The position numbers and the translations under genes were made by a program. A model generated the notes under the pieces. The model was not told where the DNA came from. It worked only from the letters and a program-made list of their open reading frames with translations, and made no database searches. Below are positions 37,572 to 50,121 of a stretch of DNA of 64,000 bases, piece after piece (the stretch's first letter is position 1; each line of letters begins with the position of its first letter). The stretch lies in NCBI RefSeq assembly GCF_022678485.1, contig NZ_JALBYP010000035.1:124001-188000 (forward strand), read 5' to 3'. This stretch comes from Aliiroseovarius sediminis (GTDB lineage Bacteria; Pseudomonadota; Alphaproteobacteria; Rhodobacterales; Rhodobacteraceae).

Positions 37572-39116
37572 ATGAAAAGAACACTCAACGCCGCGGCGAT
37601 GTCCGTGTCGGCCATGGCGGCAGCAACTACGCCGGCCATGGCGCAATCCATTGATGAAAAAGTAAATCAAATCTTCTCAAGTGCGACCGGTTGGTTCGTG
37701 ACCCTGATCTTCAGCCCCTTCCCCGGCACCACATTTCCGTGGATTGTCGCTTGGCTGGTGATCGCAGCCGCCGTTTTTTCTATCTATTTCGCACTGATCC
37801 AGTTTCGCGCCTTTCCGCACTCGATCGCGCTGGTTAAAGGCGATTATTCCGACCCCGATGACGCGGGCGAGGTTAGTCACTTTCAGGCCCTCGCAACCGC
37901 TTTGTCAGGCACGGTCGGGCTGGGCAATATCGCAGGCGTCGCTGTGGCAGTCGGCATCGGTGGGCCGGGGGCGACTTTCTGGATGATCCTTGCGGGCTTG
38001 TTGGGTATGGCAACCAAGTTCACCGAATGTACGCTGGGTGTGAAATACCGCAACGAATACGAAGATGGCACCGTATCCGGTGGCCCGATGTATTACATGA
38101 CCAAGGGCTTTTCCGAACGCGGCCTGCCTGCGGGCAAGTTCATGGCGGTTCTATTCTCGATCTTCTGTATCCTCGGCTCGCTGGGTGGCGGCAACATGTT
38201 CCAAGCCAATCAAGCCCATGCCCAGATCGCCAATGTGGTCGGCGATTACCCAGGCTGGATCACCGGCATCATCTTCGCAGGCATCGTATTCGCAGTCATC
38301 ATCGGCGGTCTGAAATCCATCGCCAGCGTGACCGAGAAAGTCGTACCGTTCATGGGCGTCCTTTACGTGCTGACCGCCTTGGTCATCCTTTTAATGAACG
38401 CCAACATGATCGGCTGGGCGTTCGGTCAAATTTTCGCTGGCGCCTTCACCGGACTGGGCGTGGCCGGCGGCATGGTCGGCGCCCTGATCCAAGGCTTCAA
38501 ACGTGCCGCATTCTCGAACGAAGCTGGCGTGGGGTCAGCCGCCATCGCCCACTCGGCCGTGCGCACCAAGGAGCCGATCACCGAGGGCTTCGTGTCCCTG
38601 CTTGAGCCGTTCATCGACACGGTCGTAATCTGTACGATGACGGCGCTTGTGATCATCATCACCGGCCAACTGATCAGCGACCCCGCAACCGGCATGTACT
38701 TGCTGGATGAAGGCGGGACGACCATTCAGACGATCGACGGCAATAAGGGCGTGGCGCTGACTTCGGCGGCGTTCTCGGCTTCGTTTGGTTGGTTCAAATA
38801 CGTGCTGGCAATCGCGGTGGTGCTGTTTGCCTTTTCGACCATGATCAGCTGGTCCTATTACGGCCTCAAGGCTTGGACCTTCCTGTTTGGCGAAGGCCAC
38901 ACGAAAGAGGTCGTGTTCAAGGTGATCTTCTGCATCTTCGTGGTGATCGGTGCCTCGGCCAATCTTGGCCCGGTGATCGACTTCTCGGACGCAGCGATCT
39001 TCGCGATGGCAGTGGTCAATATCGTGGCGCTGTATTTCCTGATGCCAATCGTAAAGCGCGAGCTTCACAGCTATCAATCACGCCTGAAATCAGGTGAGAT
39101 CAGAAAGTTCCACTGA
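37572..39116 (+). CDS. AGCS-family sodium:alanine symporter
   Basis: A 514-residue polytopic membrane protein with the AGCS motifs ALSGTVGLGNIAGVAVAVGIGG and AAFSNEAGVGSAAIAHSAV. An N-terminal hydrophobic stretch ending in PAMAQ looks like a cleavable signal peptide ahead of the conserved core. It imports alanine or glycine with Na+. The start is placed at 37572; an ATG at 37548, overlapping the usp stop, is possible. A bidirectional terminator follows, separating it from lpd on the other strand. Confidence 0.92.
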   Translation: MKRTLNAAAMSVSAMAAATTPAMAQSIDEKVNQIFSSATGWFVTLIFSPFPGTTFPWIVAWLVIAAAVFSIYFALIQFRAFPHSIALVKGDYSDPDDAGEVSHFQALATALSGTVGLGNIAGVAVAVGIGGPGATFWMILAGLLGMATKFTECTLGVKYRNEYEDGTVSGGPMYYMTKGFSERGLPAGKFMAVLFSIFCILGSLGGGNMFQANQAHAQIANVVGDYPGWITGIIFAGIVFAVIIGGLKSIASVTEKVVPFMGVLYVLTALVILLMNANMIGWAFGQIFAGAFTGLGVAGGMVGALIQGFKRAAFSNEAGVGSAAIAHSAVRTKEPITEGFVSLLEPFIDTVVICTMTALVIIITGQLISDPATGMYLLDEGGTTIQTIDGNKGVALTSAAFSASFGWFKYVLAIAVVLFAFSTMISWSYYGLKAWTFLFGEGHTKEVVFKVIFCIFVVIGASANLGPVIDFSDAAIFAMAVVNIVALYFLMPIVKRELHSYQSRLKSGEIRKFH

Positions 39117-39147
39117 CCTAACCCGCCATCACAACGGGTTAAAAAGC

Positions 39148-39180
39148 GAAAGCCACCGGCGCAAACCGGTGGCTTTCTTT
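39148..39180. terminator. Bidirectional rho-independent terminator between the AGCS gene and lpd
   Basis: GAAAGCCACCGG pairs perfectly with CCGGTGGCTTTC; a T run follows on the plus strand, and on the minus strand GCTTTTT follows. It serves both convergent transcription units. Confidence 0.9.
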
Positions 39181-39195
39181 CTGTCAAATCGCCGC

Positions 39196-40581
39196 TTACG
39201 CGTGGATCGCGCCATCCCCGCAGGCCAGTGCCGCTTCGCGCACCGCTTCCGAGAAGGTCGGGTGGGCGTGGCAGGTGCGGGCAAGATCTTCTGCCGAGCC
39301 GCCGAATTCCATCAAGACGCAAGCCTCGTGGATAAGATCACCCGCTGCAGGCCCGATGATATGCACACCCAGAACGCGGTCAGTGTCCTTGTCCGCCAGG
39401 ATTTTTACAAATCCTTCGCCCTGAAACATGGCTTTCGCGCGGCCATTGCCCATGAAGCTGAACTTGCCGATTTTGTAGTCGCGGCCTTCGTCCTTCAATT
39501 GCTCCTCTGTCTTCCCTACCGAGGCAACCTCGGGCGCGGTATAGACCACGCTTGGTATGACGTCGTAGTTCACATGTCCCGCCTGCCCGGCAATGACCTC
39601 GGCCACGGCCATGCCTTCGTCTTCAGCCTTATGGGCCAGCATCGGGCCTTCGATCACGTCGCCAATGGCCCAGATGCCATCCACGGATGTTTTCCAGTGA
39701 TCCGTGGCGATCTGCCCCCGCTCGGTCATCTTGACGCCCGCAGCCTCAAGCCCCAGCCCATCCACGAACGGGCGGCGACCCGTGGCGACCAGCACAACAT
39801 CCGCGTCAATCGAATGATCGCTGTCATCCTTACGCAGCTTGTAGTTCACCGTCGCCTTGGTTTTCTTGGCATCCACATTCTGAACGGCCGCACCCATAAC
39901 GAAGTTCAGGCCCTGCTTTTTCAGCGACCGCTGGAAAGTCTTGGCCAAATCCTTGTCCATGCCCGGCGTGATCATGTCGAGGTATTCGACCACCGTCACC
40001 TCGGACCCCAGGCGCGCATAGACCGAGCCCATCTCAAGCCCGATCACACCCGCACCGATGACAACCATCTTCTTCGGGATTTTCGGCAGCTCAAGCGCAC
40101 CGGTCGAAGTCACAACGATCTTTTCGTCAACCTCTACCCCCGGCAGGCTGGACGGCTCGGACCCCGATGCGATCACGATATTCTTGGCGTTGTGAACGTC
40201 GTCGCCCACTTTCACCTGACCAGCGGCGGGGATCGACCCCCACCCTTTCAGCCAATCAACCTTGTTTTTCTTGAACAGAAACTCGATGCCCTTGGTGTTC
40301 TGGCCGATCACATCGTCCTTATAGGCCAGCATTTCCTTCCAATCGACGGACGGGGATTTCCCCTTCAAACCCATCTTGGCAAAGTTATGTTCGGCTTCAT
40401 GCAGGCTGTGGCTGGCATGAAGCAGAGCCTTAGACGGGATGCAGCCGACGTTCAGGCAGGTGCCGCCCAACGTCTCGCGCCCCTCGACGCAGGCAGTTTT
40501 CAAGCCAAGCTGAGCGCACCGGATCGCGCAGACATAGCCGCCTGGGCCACCGCCGATGATGATTACGTCATAGTCTGCCAT
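39196..40581 (-). CDS. lpdA: Dihydrolipoyl dehydrogenase (E3 of 2-oxoglutarate dehydrogenase)
   Basis: A 461-residue flavoprotein. [20 protein letters not shown] is the FAD-binding start, [16 protein letters not shown] holds the redox disulfide, [19 protein letters not shown] binds NAD, and [16 protein letters not shown] carries the catalytic His-Glu pair. It reoxidises the lipoyl groups of SucB. The ATG at 40581 is chosen over an upstream in-frame codon because the conserved sequence starts there. It is the last gene of the suc operon. Confidence 0.95.
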   Translation of the reverse strand: MADYDVIIIGGGPGGYVCAIRCAQLGLKTACVEGRETLGGTCLNVGCIPSKALLHASHSLHEAEHNFAKMGLKGKSPSVDWKEMLAYKDDVIGQNTKGIEFLFKKNKVDWLKGWGSIPAAGQVKVGDDVHNAKNIVIASGSEPSSLPGVEVDEKIVVTSTGALELPKIPKKMVVIGAGVIGLEMGSVYARLGSEVTVVEYLDMITPGMDKDLAKTFQRSLKKQGLNFVMGAAVQNVDAKKTKATVNYKLRKDDSDHSIDADVVLVATGRRPFVDGLGLEAAGVKMTERGQIATDHWKTSVDGIWAIGDVIEGPMLAHKAEDEGMAVAEVIAGQAGHVNYDVIPSVVYTAPEVASVGKTEEQLKDEGRDYKIGKFSFMGNGRAKAMFQGEGFVKILADKDTDRVLGVHIIGPAAGDLIHEACVLMEFGGSAEDLARTCHAHPTFSEAVREAALACGDGAIHA

Positions 40582-40668
40582 GAGTCTCGTTCCTTTCATT
40601 TGGGGTCTGGACGTGGCGCATGTCGGCCATCGTCCCGCTCACCCCGGAGCATGTTTAACTAGTGATAT

Positions 40669-41058
40669 TCATATGAGCGCCGAGATCAACATCACCACCG
40701 TCGCGATGAAGCCCACGAACCAGATCAACGACCGCCACGGCGTCCAACCGAACAGATAGGATGGAAGATACAAAAGCCGCGCGCCTAGATAGATATAAGC
40801 GCATGTCGCGGTCGTTGCGGTGGACTGGTCTGACATCGTGACAACCACCACAGCGGCAGTGAACAGGATCAACCCCTCGAAATGGTTGTTCAACGCCCGC
40901 TGCGCCCGGCCCGCCTTGCCCGTCAGTTCACGCGGCTTATCACGGGGCGAGGCCGCGTATTTCGACCCCACCTGCATCTGTGCAAGCGCCGAGTAAATAG
41001 TGAACTGGACCACTTGGAATAGGGCCGCGAGGGCGAGGATGGTGAGTTCGGGGGTCAT
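40669..41058 (-). CDS. MAPEG family membrane protein
   Basis: A 129-residue protein with four hydrophobic segments and the GKAGRAQRALNNHFEGLILF block typical of MAPEG proteins (membrane-associated proteins in eicosanoid and glutathione metabolism). Its bacterial role is unknown. It lies between sucB and lpd, a position that I recall as common in Rhodobacteraceae, so it probably belongs to the operon. No strong ribosome binding site is visible. Confidence 0.85.
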   Translation of the reverse strand: MTPELTILALAALFQVVQFTIYSALAQMQVGSKYAASPRDKPRELTGKAGRAQRALNNHFEGLILFTAAVVVVTMSDQSTATTATCAYIYLGARLLYLPSYLFGWTPWRSLIWFVGFIATVVMLISALI

Positions 41059-41118
41059 GCTAATTTATCCACCATTTCGGCCTATCGACGGATCACCTCG
41101 CTAGGCACACGTGCGTTA

Positions 41119-41541
41119 TCAACGACTCTTTCGCGCTAATTCTTTTAAGACCCCGTGCGGATCACTTAACTTTTTCTCGGTATACTCACACTCATTGTTG
41201 TCGCAACTAAACCGATGCCATTCCACGCCGTAGTGGAGCGCTCCAAATTGAGTGTGTGGTTCTTTTCTTTCTAAACCGAGACGTCCACTGCGACACTTAG
41301 GACAATACTCACCATTGAGAGCTTCATCCAAACGCCGCTGAACTTGAGCAAGCTTGTCATCCTTTTGTGAGATTGCCAACTTCGCATCCGAAAGCGCCAT
41401 TTTGGCTTCTGCCAATGCTGACATAAGCTCCGCCAGCTTCATTTTGTAAGCAGCCTCATCGACAGATTTATCGATCTCGCGAAGATCGTTCGCGAGATCG
41501 ATAGCTAGTTTCGCTGCAGTGAGGCCGCCGACAATATCCAT
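41119..41541 (-). CDS. Coiled-coil protein with C-terminal zinc ribbon, unknown function
   Basis: A 140-residue protein. Residues 15-75 form a strong helical coiled coil rich in Ala, Lys and Asp (AEAKMALSDAKLAISQKDDK); then YCPKCRSG and SCDNNECEYTEK provide four Cys spaced as a zinc ribbon. Its base composition is clearly more AT-rich than the surrounding operon. It starts six bases after the sucB stop with no obvious binding site and so depends on the suc transcript. I do not recognise the family. It looks like a foreign gene lodged in the suc operon. Confidence 0.75.
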   Translation of the reverse strand: MDIVGGLTAAKLAIDLANDLREIDKSVDEAAYKMKLAELMSALAEAKMALSDAKLAISQKDDKLAQVQRRLDEALNGEYCPKCRSGRLGLERKEPHTQFGALHYGVEWHRFSCDNNECEYTEKKLSDPHGVLKELARKSR

Positions 41542-41547
41542 CGTAGC

Positions 41548-43050
41548 TTACAAATCCATCAACAACCGACGCGGATCTTCCAGCGCCTCTTTCACGCGCA
41601 CCAAGAACGTCACAGCACCTTTACCGTCCACAATCCGGTGGTCATAGGACAGCGCCAGATACATCATCGGGCGGATGACGACCTCTCCGTTGATCGCCAT
41701 CGGGCGGTCCTGAATTTTGTGCATGCCAAGGATACCCGATTGCGGCGGGTTCAGGATCGGCGAGGACATGAGCGAGCCATAGACACCACCGTTCGAGATG
41801 GTGAAGGTGCCGCCCTGCATTTCGTCCATCGACAGTTTGCCGTCACGGGCGCGGCGACCCTTTTCGGCAATCGCTTTCTCGATGGTGGCAAAGGACATGC
41901 TGTCTGCGTCCTTGATCACCGGAACCACAAGACCCGTGGGGGTGCCAGCGGCGACGCCCATGTTCACGTAGTTCTTGTAGACGATGTCGGTGCCGTCGAT
42001 TTCGGCGTTCACCTCGGGCACTTCTTTCAGCGCGTGACAGCAAGCCTTGGTGAAGAACGACATGAAGCCCAGACGCACGCCGTGTTTTTTCTCAAACTCG
42101 GCTTTGTATTCGTTGCGCAGGGCCATCACCTCGGTCATGTCCGCCTCGTTATAGGTGGTCAGCATGGCGGCGGTGTTCTGGCTGTCTTTCAGACGGCGCG
42201 CGATGGTCTGGCGCAGGCGCGTCATCTTCACACGCTCTTCGCGCGACGCATCACCGGCGGCACGGGGGGCGGCAGGTGCAGCTGCGGGCGCAGAAGCGGC
42301 AGATTTCGTCGCCGTTACGGCGGCGGCCACATCATGCTTCATCACGCGACCGTCACGGCCTGTGCCTTCCACATCGCCCGATTTCAGACCAGCCTCAGCC
42401 ATCGCTTTCTTGGCTGACGGGGCGTCTTCGACGTCCTTGCCCTTGGCGGCGGGTTCTGATTGCTCGTCACTCGGGCGCGGGGCGGGTTCGACCGTGCCAT
42501 CCGCGCCACCGCTGATCACCGCCAGCTTGGCGCTTGCATCAACCGTTGTGCCTTCGGGGGCCAGAATTTCGGCCAGAACGCCACCTGCTGGGGCCGGCAC
42601 TTCGACCGAAACCTTGTCGGTTTCAAGTTCGCACAGCATTTCATCCTGCGCGACCGCATCGCCGACTTTCTTGAACCAGCTTGACACCGTCGCCTCGGTC
42701 ACACTTTCGCCAAGGCTGGGAACCATGACATCAATCGGTGCGGCGTCATCGTCCGATTTTGCTGGGGTTGCGTCGGATTTCGGCTCGGCCTTTGGCGCGG
42801 GGGCCGCTCCTTCGCCTTCGCTGATCGTAGCCAAAAGCGCGTCGACACCAACCGTTTCGCCTTCGGCGGCGACGATTTCGCCCATTGTGCCAGCGGCGGG
42901 CGATGGCACCTCGACGGTGACTTTATCGGTCTCAAGCTCACACAGCATTTCATCGACCGCGACCGCATCGCCCGGTTTCTTGAACCATGTGGCGACGGTC
43001 GCTTCCGTGACGCTTTCACCCAGCGTGGGGACCCTTACTTCAATGCTCAT
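41548..43050 (-). CDS. sucB: 2-oxoglutarate dehydrogenase E2, dihydrolipoyl succinyltransferase, two lipoyl domains
   Basis: A 500-residue E2. Two lipoyl domains, about residues 1-75 and 105-180, each have the lipoylated Lys in [12 protein letters not shown] / [13 protein letters not shown] charged Ala/Pro/Asp linker and an E3-binding domain ([25 protein letters not shown]) follow. The catalytic domain ends with [13 protein letters not shown], holding the catalytic His. E. coli SucB has one lipoyl domain, so this one is longer. It transfers succinyl groups to CoA. Confidence 0.95.
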   Translation of the reverse strand: MSIEVRVPTLGESVTEATVATWFKKPGDAVAVDEMLCELETDKVTVEVPSPAAGTMGEIVAAEGETVGVDALLATISEGEGAAPAPKAEPKSDATPAKSDDDAAPIDVMVPSLGESVTEATVSSWFKKVGDAVAQDEMLCELETDKVSVEVPAPAGGVLAEILAPEGTTVDASAKLAVISGGADGTVEPAPRPSDEQSEPAAKGKDVEDAPSAKKAMAEAGLKSGDVEGTGRDGRVMKHDVAAAVTATKSAASAPAAAPAAPRAAGDASREERVKMTRLRQTIARRLKDSQNTAAMLTTYNEADMTEVMALRNEYKAEFEKKHGVRLGFMSFFTKACCHALKEVPEVNAEIDGTDIVYKNYVNMGVAAGTPTGLVVPVIKDADSMSFATIEKAIAEKGRRARDGKLSMDEMQGGTFTISNGGVYGSLMSSPILNPPQSGILGMHKIQDRPMAINGEVVIRPMMYLALSYDHRIVDGKGAVTFLVRVKEALEDPRRLLMDL

Positions 43051-43053
43051 GGC

Positions 43054-46032
43054 TTAATTTCCTTCCATGTTCAGCGCCGCGTCCACGAGCGCCTCTTGTT
43101 GTTCTTTGTGGGTTGAGGCCAGACCCGTGGCAGGCGAGGCCGCAGCCGGGCGCCCCGCATAATTGGGGCGCGTATGATCGGCCCCGATCCGGGTCAGTAC
43201 CCATTCGATATTCGGCTCAACGAAAGTCCAAGCACCTTGGTTCTTGGGCTCTTCCTGGCACCAGACGATCTCGGCCTGCTTGAAACGTTCCAGTTCCTTC
43301 ACCATCGACATCGCGGGGAAGGGATAGAATTGTTCAAGGCGCAGGATATAAATATCCTCAATCCCGCGTTTGTCGCGTTCTTCCAGCAGGTCAAAATAGA
43401 CCTTACCCGAACACATCACCACGCGCTTGATCTTGTCGTCCTTAACCAGCTTGGCGTCGGACCGGCCCGTCCCGTTGTCGCGGTCGCCATCATCCCACAA
43501 CACGCGGTGGAAGCTGGACCCTTCGGTGAAGTCTTCGGCATCCGACACCGCCAGTTTGTGACGCAGAAGCGATTTCGGCGTCATCAGGATCAGCGGCTTG
43601 CGGTATCCGCGGTGCATCTGGCGGCGCAGAATATGAAAGTAGTTGGCTGGCGTCGTGCAGTTGGCGACGATCCAGTTATCACCACCACACATTTGCAGGA
43701 AACGTTCCAGCCGGGCCGAGCTGTGTTCCGGCCCCTGCCCCTCATAGCCATGCGGCAGAAGGACGGTCAGACCCGACATGCGCAACCATTTGCTTTCGCC
43801 CGAGCTGATGAACTGGTCAAACATGATCTGCGCGCCGTTGGCAAAGTCGCCAAACTGCGCCTCCCACATCACCAAGGCGTTGGGTTCGGCCAGCGAATAG
43901 CCATATTCGAAACCAAGCACCGCGTATTCTGACAGCATCGAATCTATCACCTCGTAACGGGCTTGCCCGTCACGAATGTGGTTCAGCGGATAGTAACGTT
44001 CTTCGGTTTCCTGATTGATCAGCCCCGAGTGCCGCTGGCTGAATGTGCCGCGCGTTGCGTCCTGGCCGGACAGGCGCACCGGAAATCCCTCGGTCAGCAA
44101 TGACCCGAACGCCAACGCCTCTGCGGTGGCCCAGTCAAAGCCCTTACCGGTTTCGAACATTTCTTTCTTGGCGTCCAGAAGGCGGCCAACGGTCTTATGT
44201 AGCGGAAAATCTTCGGGCGCCCCGGTCAGCGCCTTGCCAACCTCGGTCAGGGTTTCCGACGCAATCTCGGTTGTGCCGCGCTGATATTCCTCGTTCTTTC
44301 GACCCAGATGCGACCAACGCCCGTCCAGCCAATCAGCCTTGTTCGGTTTGAAGTCTTTTCCGGCCTCGAACTCATCATTCATCTTGGCCTGGAAGGCGGC
44401 CTTCATGTCCTCAATCTCGCCTGCCGGAAGCAGCCCGTCGTTCACTAGCCGATCCGTGTAGATCTGAAGCGTTGTCGGGTGCTTCTTGATCTTCTTGTAC
44501 ATCAGCGGGTTGGTGAACATCGGCTCGTCACCTTCGTTGTGACCGAACCGGCGATAGCAGAAGATATCCAGAACCACGTCCTTGTGGAATTTCTGACGGA
44601 ACTCGGTCGCGACGCGCGCGGCGTGGACCACAGCTTCCGGATCATCCCCGTTCACGTGGAAGATTGGCGCTTCCACCATCAGCGCAATATCCGTGGGATA
44701 GGGCGACGAGCGAGAGAAGTGGGGGGCCGTGGTAAACCCGATCTGGTTGTTCACGACGATATGCATCGTGCCACCGGTCTTGTGACCGACCAGACCTGAC
44801 AGGCCAAAGCCTTCCGCCACAACACCCTGACCAGCAAACGCGGCATCCCCGTGCAACAGGATCGGCAGCACCTGATCACGGTTTTTGTCGTTCAACTGCT
44901 CTTGCTTTGCACGCACCTTGCCCAGAACAACCGGGTTCACGGCCTCAAGGTGGGATGGGTTCGCGGTCAGGCTGATATGCACGACATTGTCGTCAAATTC
45001 ACGGTCAGCGCTGGCGCCAAGGTGATATTTCACGTCGCCCGAGCCATCCACCTCTTGTGGTTTGAAACTGCCGCCCTGAAATTCATTGAAGATCGCACGG
45101 TAAGGCTTTTGCAGGACGTTCGCCAACACCGACAGGCGCCCGCGGTGCGGCATCCCGATGGCGATATCTTTCAGACCAAGCTGACCACCGCGTTTGATGA
45201 TCTGTTCCATCGCAGGGATGAGCGCCTCGCCGCCATCAAGGCCGAACCGCTTGGTGCCCATGTATTTGACATGCAGGAACTTTTCGAACCCTTCGGCCTC
45301 GACCAACTTGTTCAGGATGGCCTTTCGACCTTCGCGAGTGAACGTGATTTCGCGGTCAAATCCTTCAATGCGTTCCTTCAGCCAAGCTGATTGGACCGGG
45401 TCCGAGATATGCATGAATTGCAGTGCAAAGGTACCGCAATACGTACTTCTGACAATTTCCAGGATTTGTCGCAGCGATGCGATCTCCAGCCCCAACACGT
45501 TGTCGATGAAGATTGGGCGATCCATATCCGCTTCGGTGAAGCCATAAGAGGCTGGATCAAGCTCTGGATGTTCGCTTTCGTCGCGCATGTTCAGCGGGTC
45601 AAGATCAGCCGCCAAGTGGCCCCGAATACGGAAGGCCCGGATGATCATCAGCGCGCGAATACTGTCCAGCACGGCCCGCTTGACCTGATCGTCCGACAGC
45701 TTCACGCCCTTCTCAGCCGCTTTCGCTTCGATCTTCTTCCCTGCCGCTTTGGCATCCGCTTCGGGCGCTTCAGGCCACTGTCCGTCCAGCGCGTGAACAC
45801 GGTCCCCACCCGGCATCGGGGGCCAATCATTACGCGCCCATGACGGCCCGGCCGCCTCGGCGGTCACATCCGCGCCATCGTCCCCAAGCTCGGCAAAAAA
45901 TGCATGCCATGCGGCATCGACTGCATCGGGGTTTTTGATATATTGCGCATATAGCTGCTCAAGATACTCGGCGTTGTGGCCTTGCATGAAACTTGAGGCA
46001 TGGAAAAGGTCGTTCGGGCTCTGATCCGTCAT
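43054..46032 (-). CDS. sucA: 2-oxoglutarate dehydrogenase E1 component
   Basis: A 992-residue thiamine diphosphate enzyme. The N-terminal SSFMQGHNAEYLEQLY block is the E2-docking region, IGMPHRGRLSVLANVL and HGDAAFAGQGVV are the ThDP and metal sites, and SGLTVLLPHGYEGQGPEHSSAR lies in the transketolase-like domain. It decarboxylates 2-oxoglutarate. The ATG at 46032 has AGGTG upstream and is preferred to an in-frame GTG three codons earlier. It lies between sucD and sucB with short gaps, in the standard order. Confidence 0.96.
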   Translation of the reverse strand: MTDQSPNDLFHASSFMQGHNAEYLEQLYAQYIKNPDAVDAAWHAFFAELGDDGADVTAEAAGPSWARNDWPPMPGGDRVHALDGQWPEAPEADAKAAGKKIEAKAAEKGVKLSDDQVKRAVLDSIRALMIIRAFRIRGHLAADLDPLNMRDESEHPELDPASYGFTEADMDRPIFIDNVLGLEIASLRQILEIVRSTYCGTFALQFMHISDPVQSAWLKERIEGFDREITFTREGRKAILNKLVEAEGFEKFLHVKYMGTKRFGLDGGEALIPAMEQIIKRGGQLGLKDIAIGMPHRGRLSVLANVLQKPYRAIFNEFQGGSFKPQEVDGSGDVKYHLGASADREFDDNVVHISLTANPSHLEAVNPVVLGKVRAKQEQLNDKNRDQVLPILLHGDAAFAGQGVVAEGFGLSGLVGHKTGGTMHIVVNNQIGFTTAPHFSRSSPYPTDIALMVEAPIFHVNGDDPEAVVHAARVATEFRQKFHKDVVLDIFCYRRFGHNEGDEPMFTNPLMYKKIKKHPTTLQIYTDRLVNDGLLPAGEIEDMKAAFQAKMNDEFEAGKDFKPNKADWLDGRWSHLGRKNEEYQRGTTEIASETLTEVGKALTGAPEDFPLHKTVGRLLDAKKEMFETGKGFDWATAEALAFGSLLTEGFPVRLSGQDATRGTFSQRHSGLINQETEERYYPLNHIRDGQARYEVIDSMLSEYAVLGFEYGYSLAEPNALVMWEAQFGDFANGAQIMFDQFISSGESKWLRMSGLTVLLPHGYEGQGPEHSSARLERFLQMCGGDNWIVANCTTPANYFHILRRQMHRGYRKPLILMTPKSLLRHKLAVSDAEDFTEGSSFHRVLWDDGDRDNGTGRSDAKLVKDDKIKRVVMCSGKVYFDLLEERDKRGIEDIYILRLEQFYPFPAMSMVKELERFKQAEIVWCQEEPKNQGAWTFVEPNIEWVLTRIGADHTRPNYAGRPAAASPATGLASTHKEQQEALVDAALNMEGN

Positions 46033-46091
46033 GGGTGTCACCTGAAAATTAGTAAACGCACGCCCCGGGAAAGGGCGCGCGAAGTGCTTGC

Positions 46092-46976
46092 TTATTTGCC
46101 GATCGCTTCCAGCACGGCCTCGCCCAGTGTAGCGGGGCTGTCGGCGACCACAATACCTGCCGCGCGCATGGCTTCGATCTTATCCTCGGCCCCACCTTTA
46201 CCGCCAGCGACAATCGCGCCTGCATGGCCCATCCGACGACCCGGAGGCGCCGTGCGGCCCGCGATGAAGCCTGCAACTGGCTTCCAGCGGCCTTTTTTCT
46301 TCTGGTCAGCCAGGAATTCAGCCGCTTCTTCTTCGGCCGAGCCACCGATTTCACCGATCATGATGATCGACTGGGTCTCGTCGTCGTCCAGGAACATGTC
46401 CAGCACGTCGATATGCTCGGTGCCTTTGATGGGGTCGCCACCGATCCCGACAGCGGTCGACTGGCCCAGACCAATATCCGAGGTCTGCTTGACAGCCTCA
46501 TAGGTCAGCGTGCCGGAACGCGACACAACACCAACCGAGCCACGTTTGTGGATGTGGCCGGGCATGATGCCGATCTTGCAGGCATCCGGCGTGATGACAC
46601 CGGGGCAGTTCGGGCCAATGAGGCGGCTTTTTGAGCCGTCAAGCGCACGCTGCACACGCATCATGTCCAGCACCGGGATACCTTCCGTGATGCAAACGAT
46701 CAGCTCCATCTGCGCGTCAATCGCTTCAAGGATCGAGTCCGCTGCGAAGGGCGGCGGCACATAGATGACGCTCGCGTTCGCTTCGGTCTTGGCTTTCGCC
46801 TCGTGCACCGAGTTGAAGACCGGAAGGTCCAGATGCGTCTGCCCACCTTTGCCCGGCGTCACACCACCGACCATCTTGGTGCCATACGCAATGGCCTGTT
46901 CCGAATGAAAGGTGCCCTGCGAGCCAGTGAAGCCTTGACAGATGACCTTGGTGTTTTCGTCGATAAGGACTGCCAT
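46092..46976 (-). CDS. sucD: Succinyl-CoA synthetase alpha subunit
   Basis: A 294-residue subunit with the CoA-binding start ([20 protein letters not shown]) and [20 protein letters not shown] carrying the phosphorylated His. Together with SucC it makes succinate and a nucleoside triphosphate from succinyl-CoA. Normally sucC directly precedes sucD; here a lipoprotein gene lies in between. GGAG lies just upstream of the ATG, and a GGTGCC hairpin precedes the binding site. Confidence 0.96.
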   Translation of the reverse strand: MAVLIDENTKVICQGFTGSQGTFHSEQAIAYGTKMVGGVTPGKGGQTHLDLPVFNSVHEAKAKTEANASVIYVPPPFAADSILEAIDAQMELIVCITEGIPVLDMMRVQRALDGSKSRLIGPNCPGVITPDACKIGIMPGHIHKRGSVGVVSRSGTLTYEAVKQTSDIGLGQSTAVGIGGDPIKGTEHIDVLDMFLDDDETQSIIMIGEIGGSAEEEAAEFLADQKKKGRWKPVAGFIAGRTAPPGRRMGHAGAIVAGGKGGAEDKIEAMRAAGIVVADSPATLGEAVLEAIGK

Positions 46977-46999
46977 TTGGGAGTCTCCTTTATGTGCGG

Positions 47000-47017
47000 G
47001 GTGCCGATTGAGGCACC
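47000..47017 (-). repeat. Hairpin between the inserted lipoprotein gene and sucD
   Basis: GGTGCC and GGCACC form a perfect six-base stem with a six-base loop. It has no T run, so it is not a standard terminator; it may stabilise or process the suc transcript. Confidence 0.5.
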
Positions 47018-47018
47018 A

Positions 47019-47539
47019 TTATTTTAGTGCGCGTAGGGCCCAAATGGGTCCGGTGCTGTTTCCACCGGCGACCTCTAGAGTGAGTTTCTGGGCGCCGTTG
47101 GAAAATACAGCGCGGCTGGAAGCGCCCGTTCCGGAAAGCGGCCCACCCGAGATCGGTAGATTTTGGCCGGTTGGCTTGAACCCTGCTTGCTGCAACTTTG
47201 ACGTTATCGCGATGTTCATGACCTCATTACGTGGCCAGACGTTGCCAAATGACATTCGGCAATTATCATCGGGCTCTGTCCCTGCGTGAACCCAAGTCCG
47301 ATGTCCGATCTTGCGACCGGATGCAAACACGCCTTTTTTAAGCCCCTTCGAAGTCATCACCGCCTCTCGATTATCAGAGGCAAGAACCACTGGCACGCAG
47401 ATCGAAACAAAATTCTGGGCCTTGCTCGTAATCGTTTCTGCCGCGGAACGAGTCGCAGACCCGCTCTGGTTCCCCACACAGGCGGCAAGCAGCGCGCTCA
47501 TTCCTACGACGGTGGCTATAAGAGTAAGGCGACGCTCCA

Positions 47540-47540
<1 letters not shown>
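47019..47540 (-). CDS. Putative outer-membrane lipoprotein inserted between sucC and sucD
   Basis: A 173-residue secreted protein. The N-terminus RRLTLIATVVGMSALLAAC is a lipoprotein signal with lipobox LAAC, so it should be lipidated at Cys21 and anchored in the membrane. The mature part has scattered Ser and Gly and a C-terminal strand (KLTLEVAGGNS). No family is recognised. Its ATG overlaps the sucC stop (TGATG), so it is translationally coupled to sucC. AT content is somewhat higher than in the neighbouring suc genes. It is unusual for sucC and sucD to be separated. Confidence 0.8.
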
Positions 47541-48733
<1,193 letters not shown>

Positions 48734-48846
48734 GAAGTCATCCTATCCAGTTGGTCCATTTGGTCGGGGACACCATGCACAAAAGGAGCGGTTGTCGAAA
48801 ACACTTTCTGCGGATTTTAAGGTTTTAACGCTAAACCCGTCTTTTT

Positions 48847-48876
48847 TGTGATCACACGTCAAAACCTGTGATCACA
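48847..48876. promoter_or_regulatory. Tandem TGTGATCACA palindromes upstream of sucC
   Basis: Two exact copies of the ten-base palindrome, at 48847-48856 and 48867-48876, have centres 20 bases apart, about two helical turns. T-rich and A-rich flanks extend the symmetry. They sit in the mdh-sucC intergenic region, downstream of the mdh terminator, where the suc operon promoter is expected. Confidence 0.75.
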
Positions 48877-48944
48877 AAAACCTTCACCTGCGCAACATTG
48901 CCTAATTCGCTTGATTCTAAGGGTACACGGGCAAGCGTGGCAGC

Positions 48945-48978
48945 CAAACAAAAAGGGCGTCCCAATCAGGAACGCCCA
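48945..48978 (-). terminator. Rho-independent terminator after mdh
   Basis: On the minus strand GGGCGT and ACGCCC form the stem, followed by TTTTTGTTT, 23 bases past the mdh stop. It separates mdh from the suc operon downstream. Confidence 0.88.
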
Positions 48979-49000
48979 ATTTTGTGATCGACAGATCGAC

Positions 49001-49978
<978 letters not shown>

Positions 49979-50121
49979 TCAGTTGTTTTCGGGCGCATGC
50001 GTAGTCCTTATGCGCCCTTCGCGCAAGGGCGCTGCGCTGCGGCATGGGGTGGCTGTTGCAACCGACCGCTTCACGCGATAGCGCTAAAACTGTCATTTTC
50101 CAGCGGTTTGAGGGGACCACG

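Noticed and set aside
39094-40662. 522-residue plus-strand frame opposite lpd
   Set aside because: It covers lpd completely, including the terminator; lpd has all catalytic motifs.
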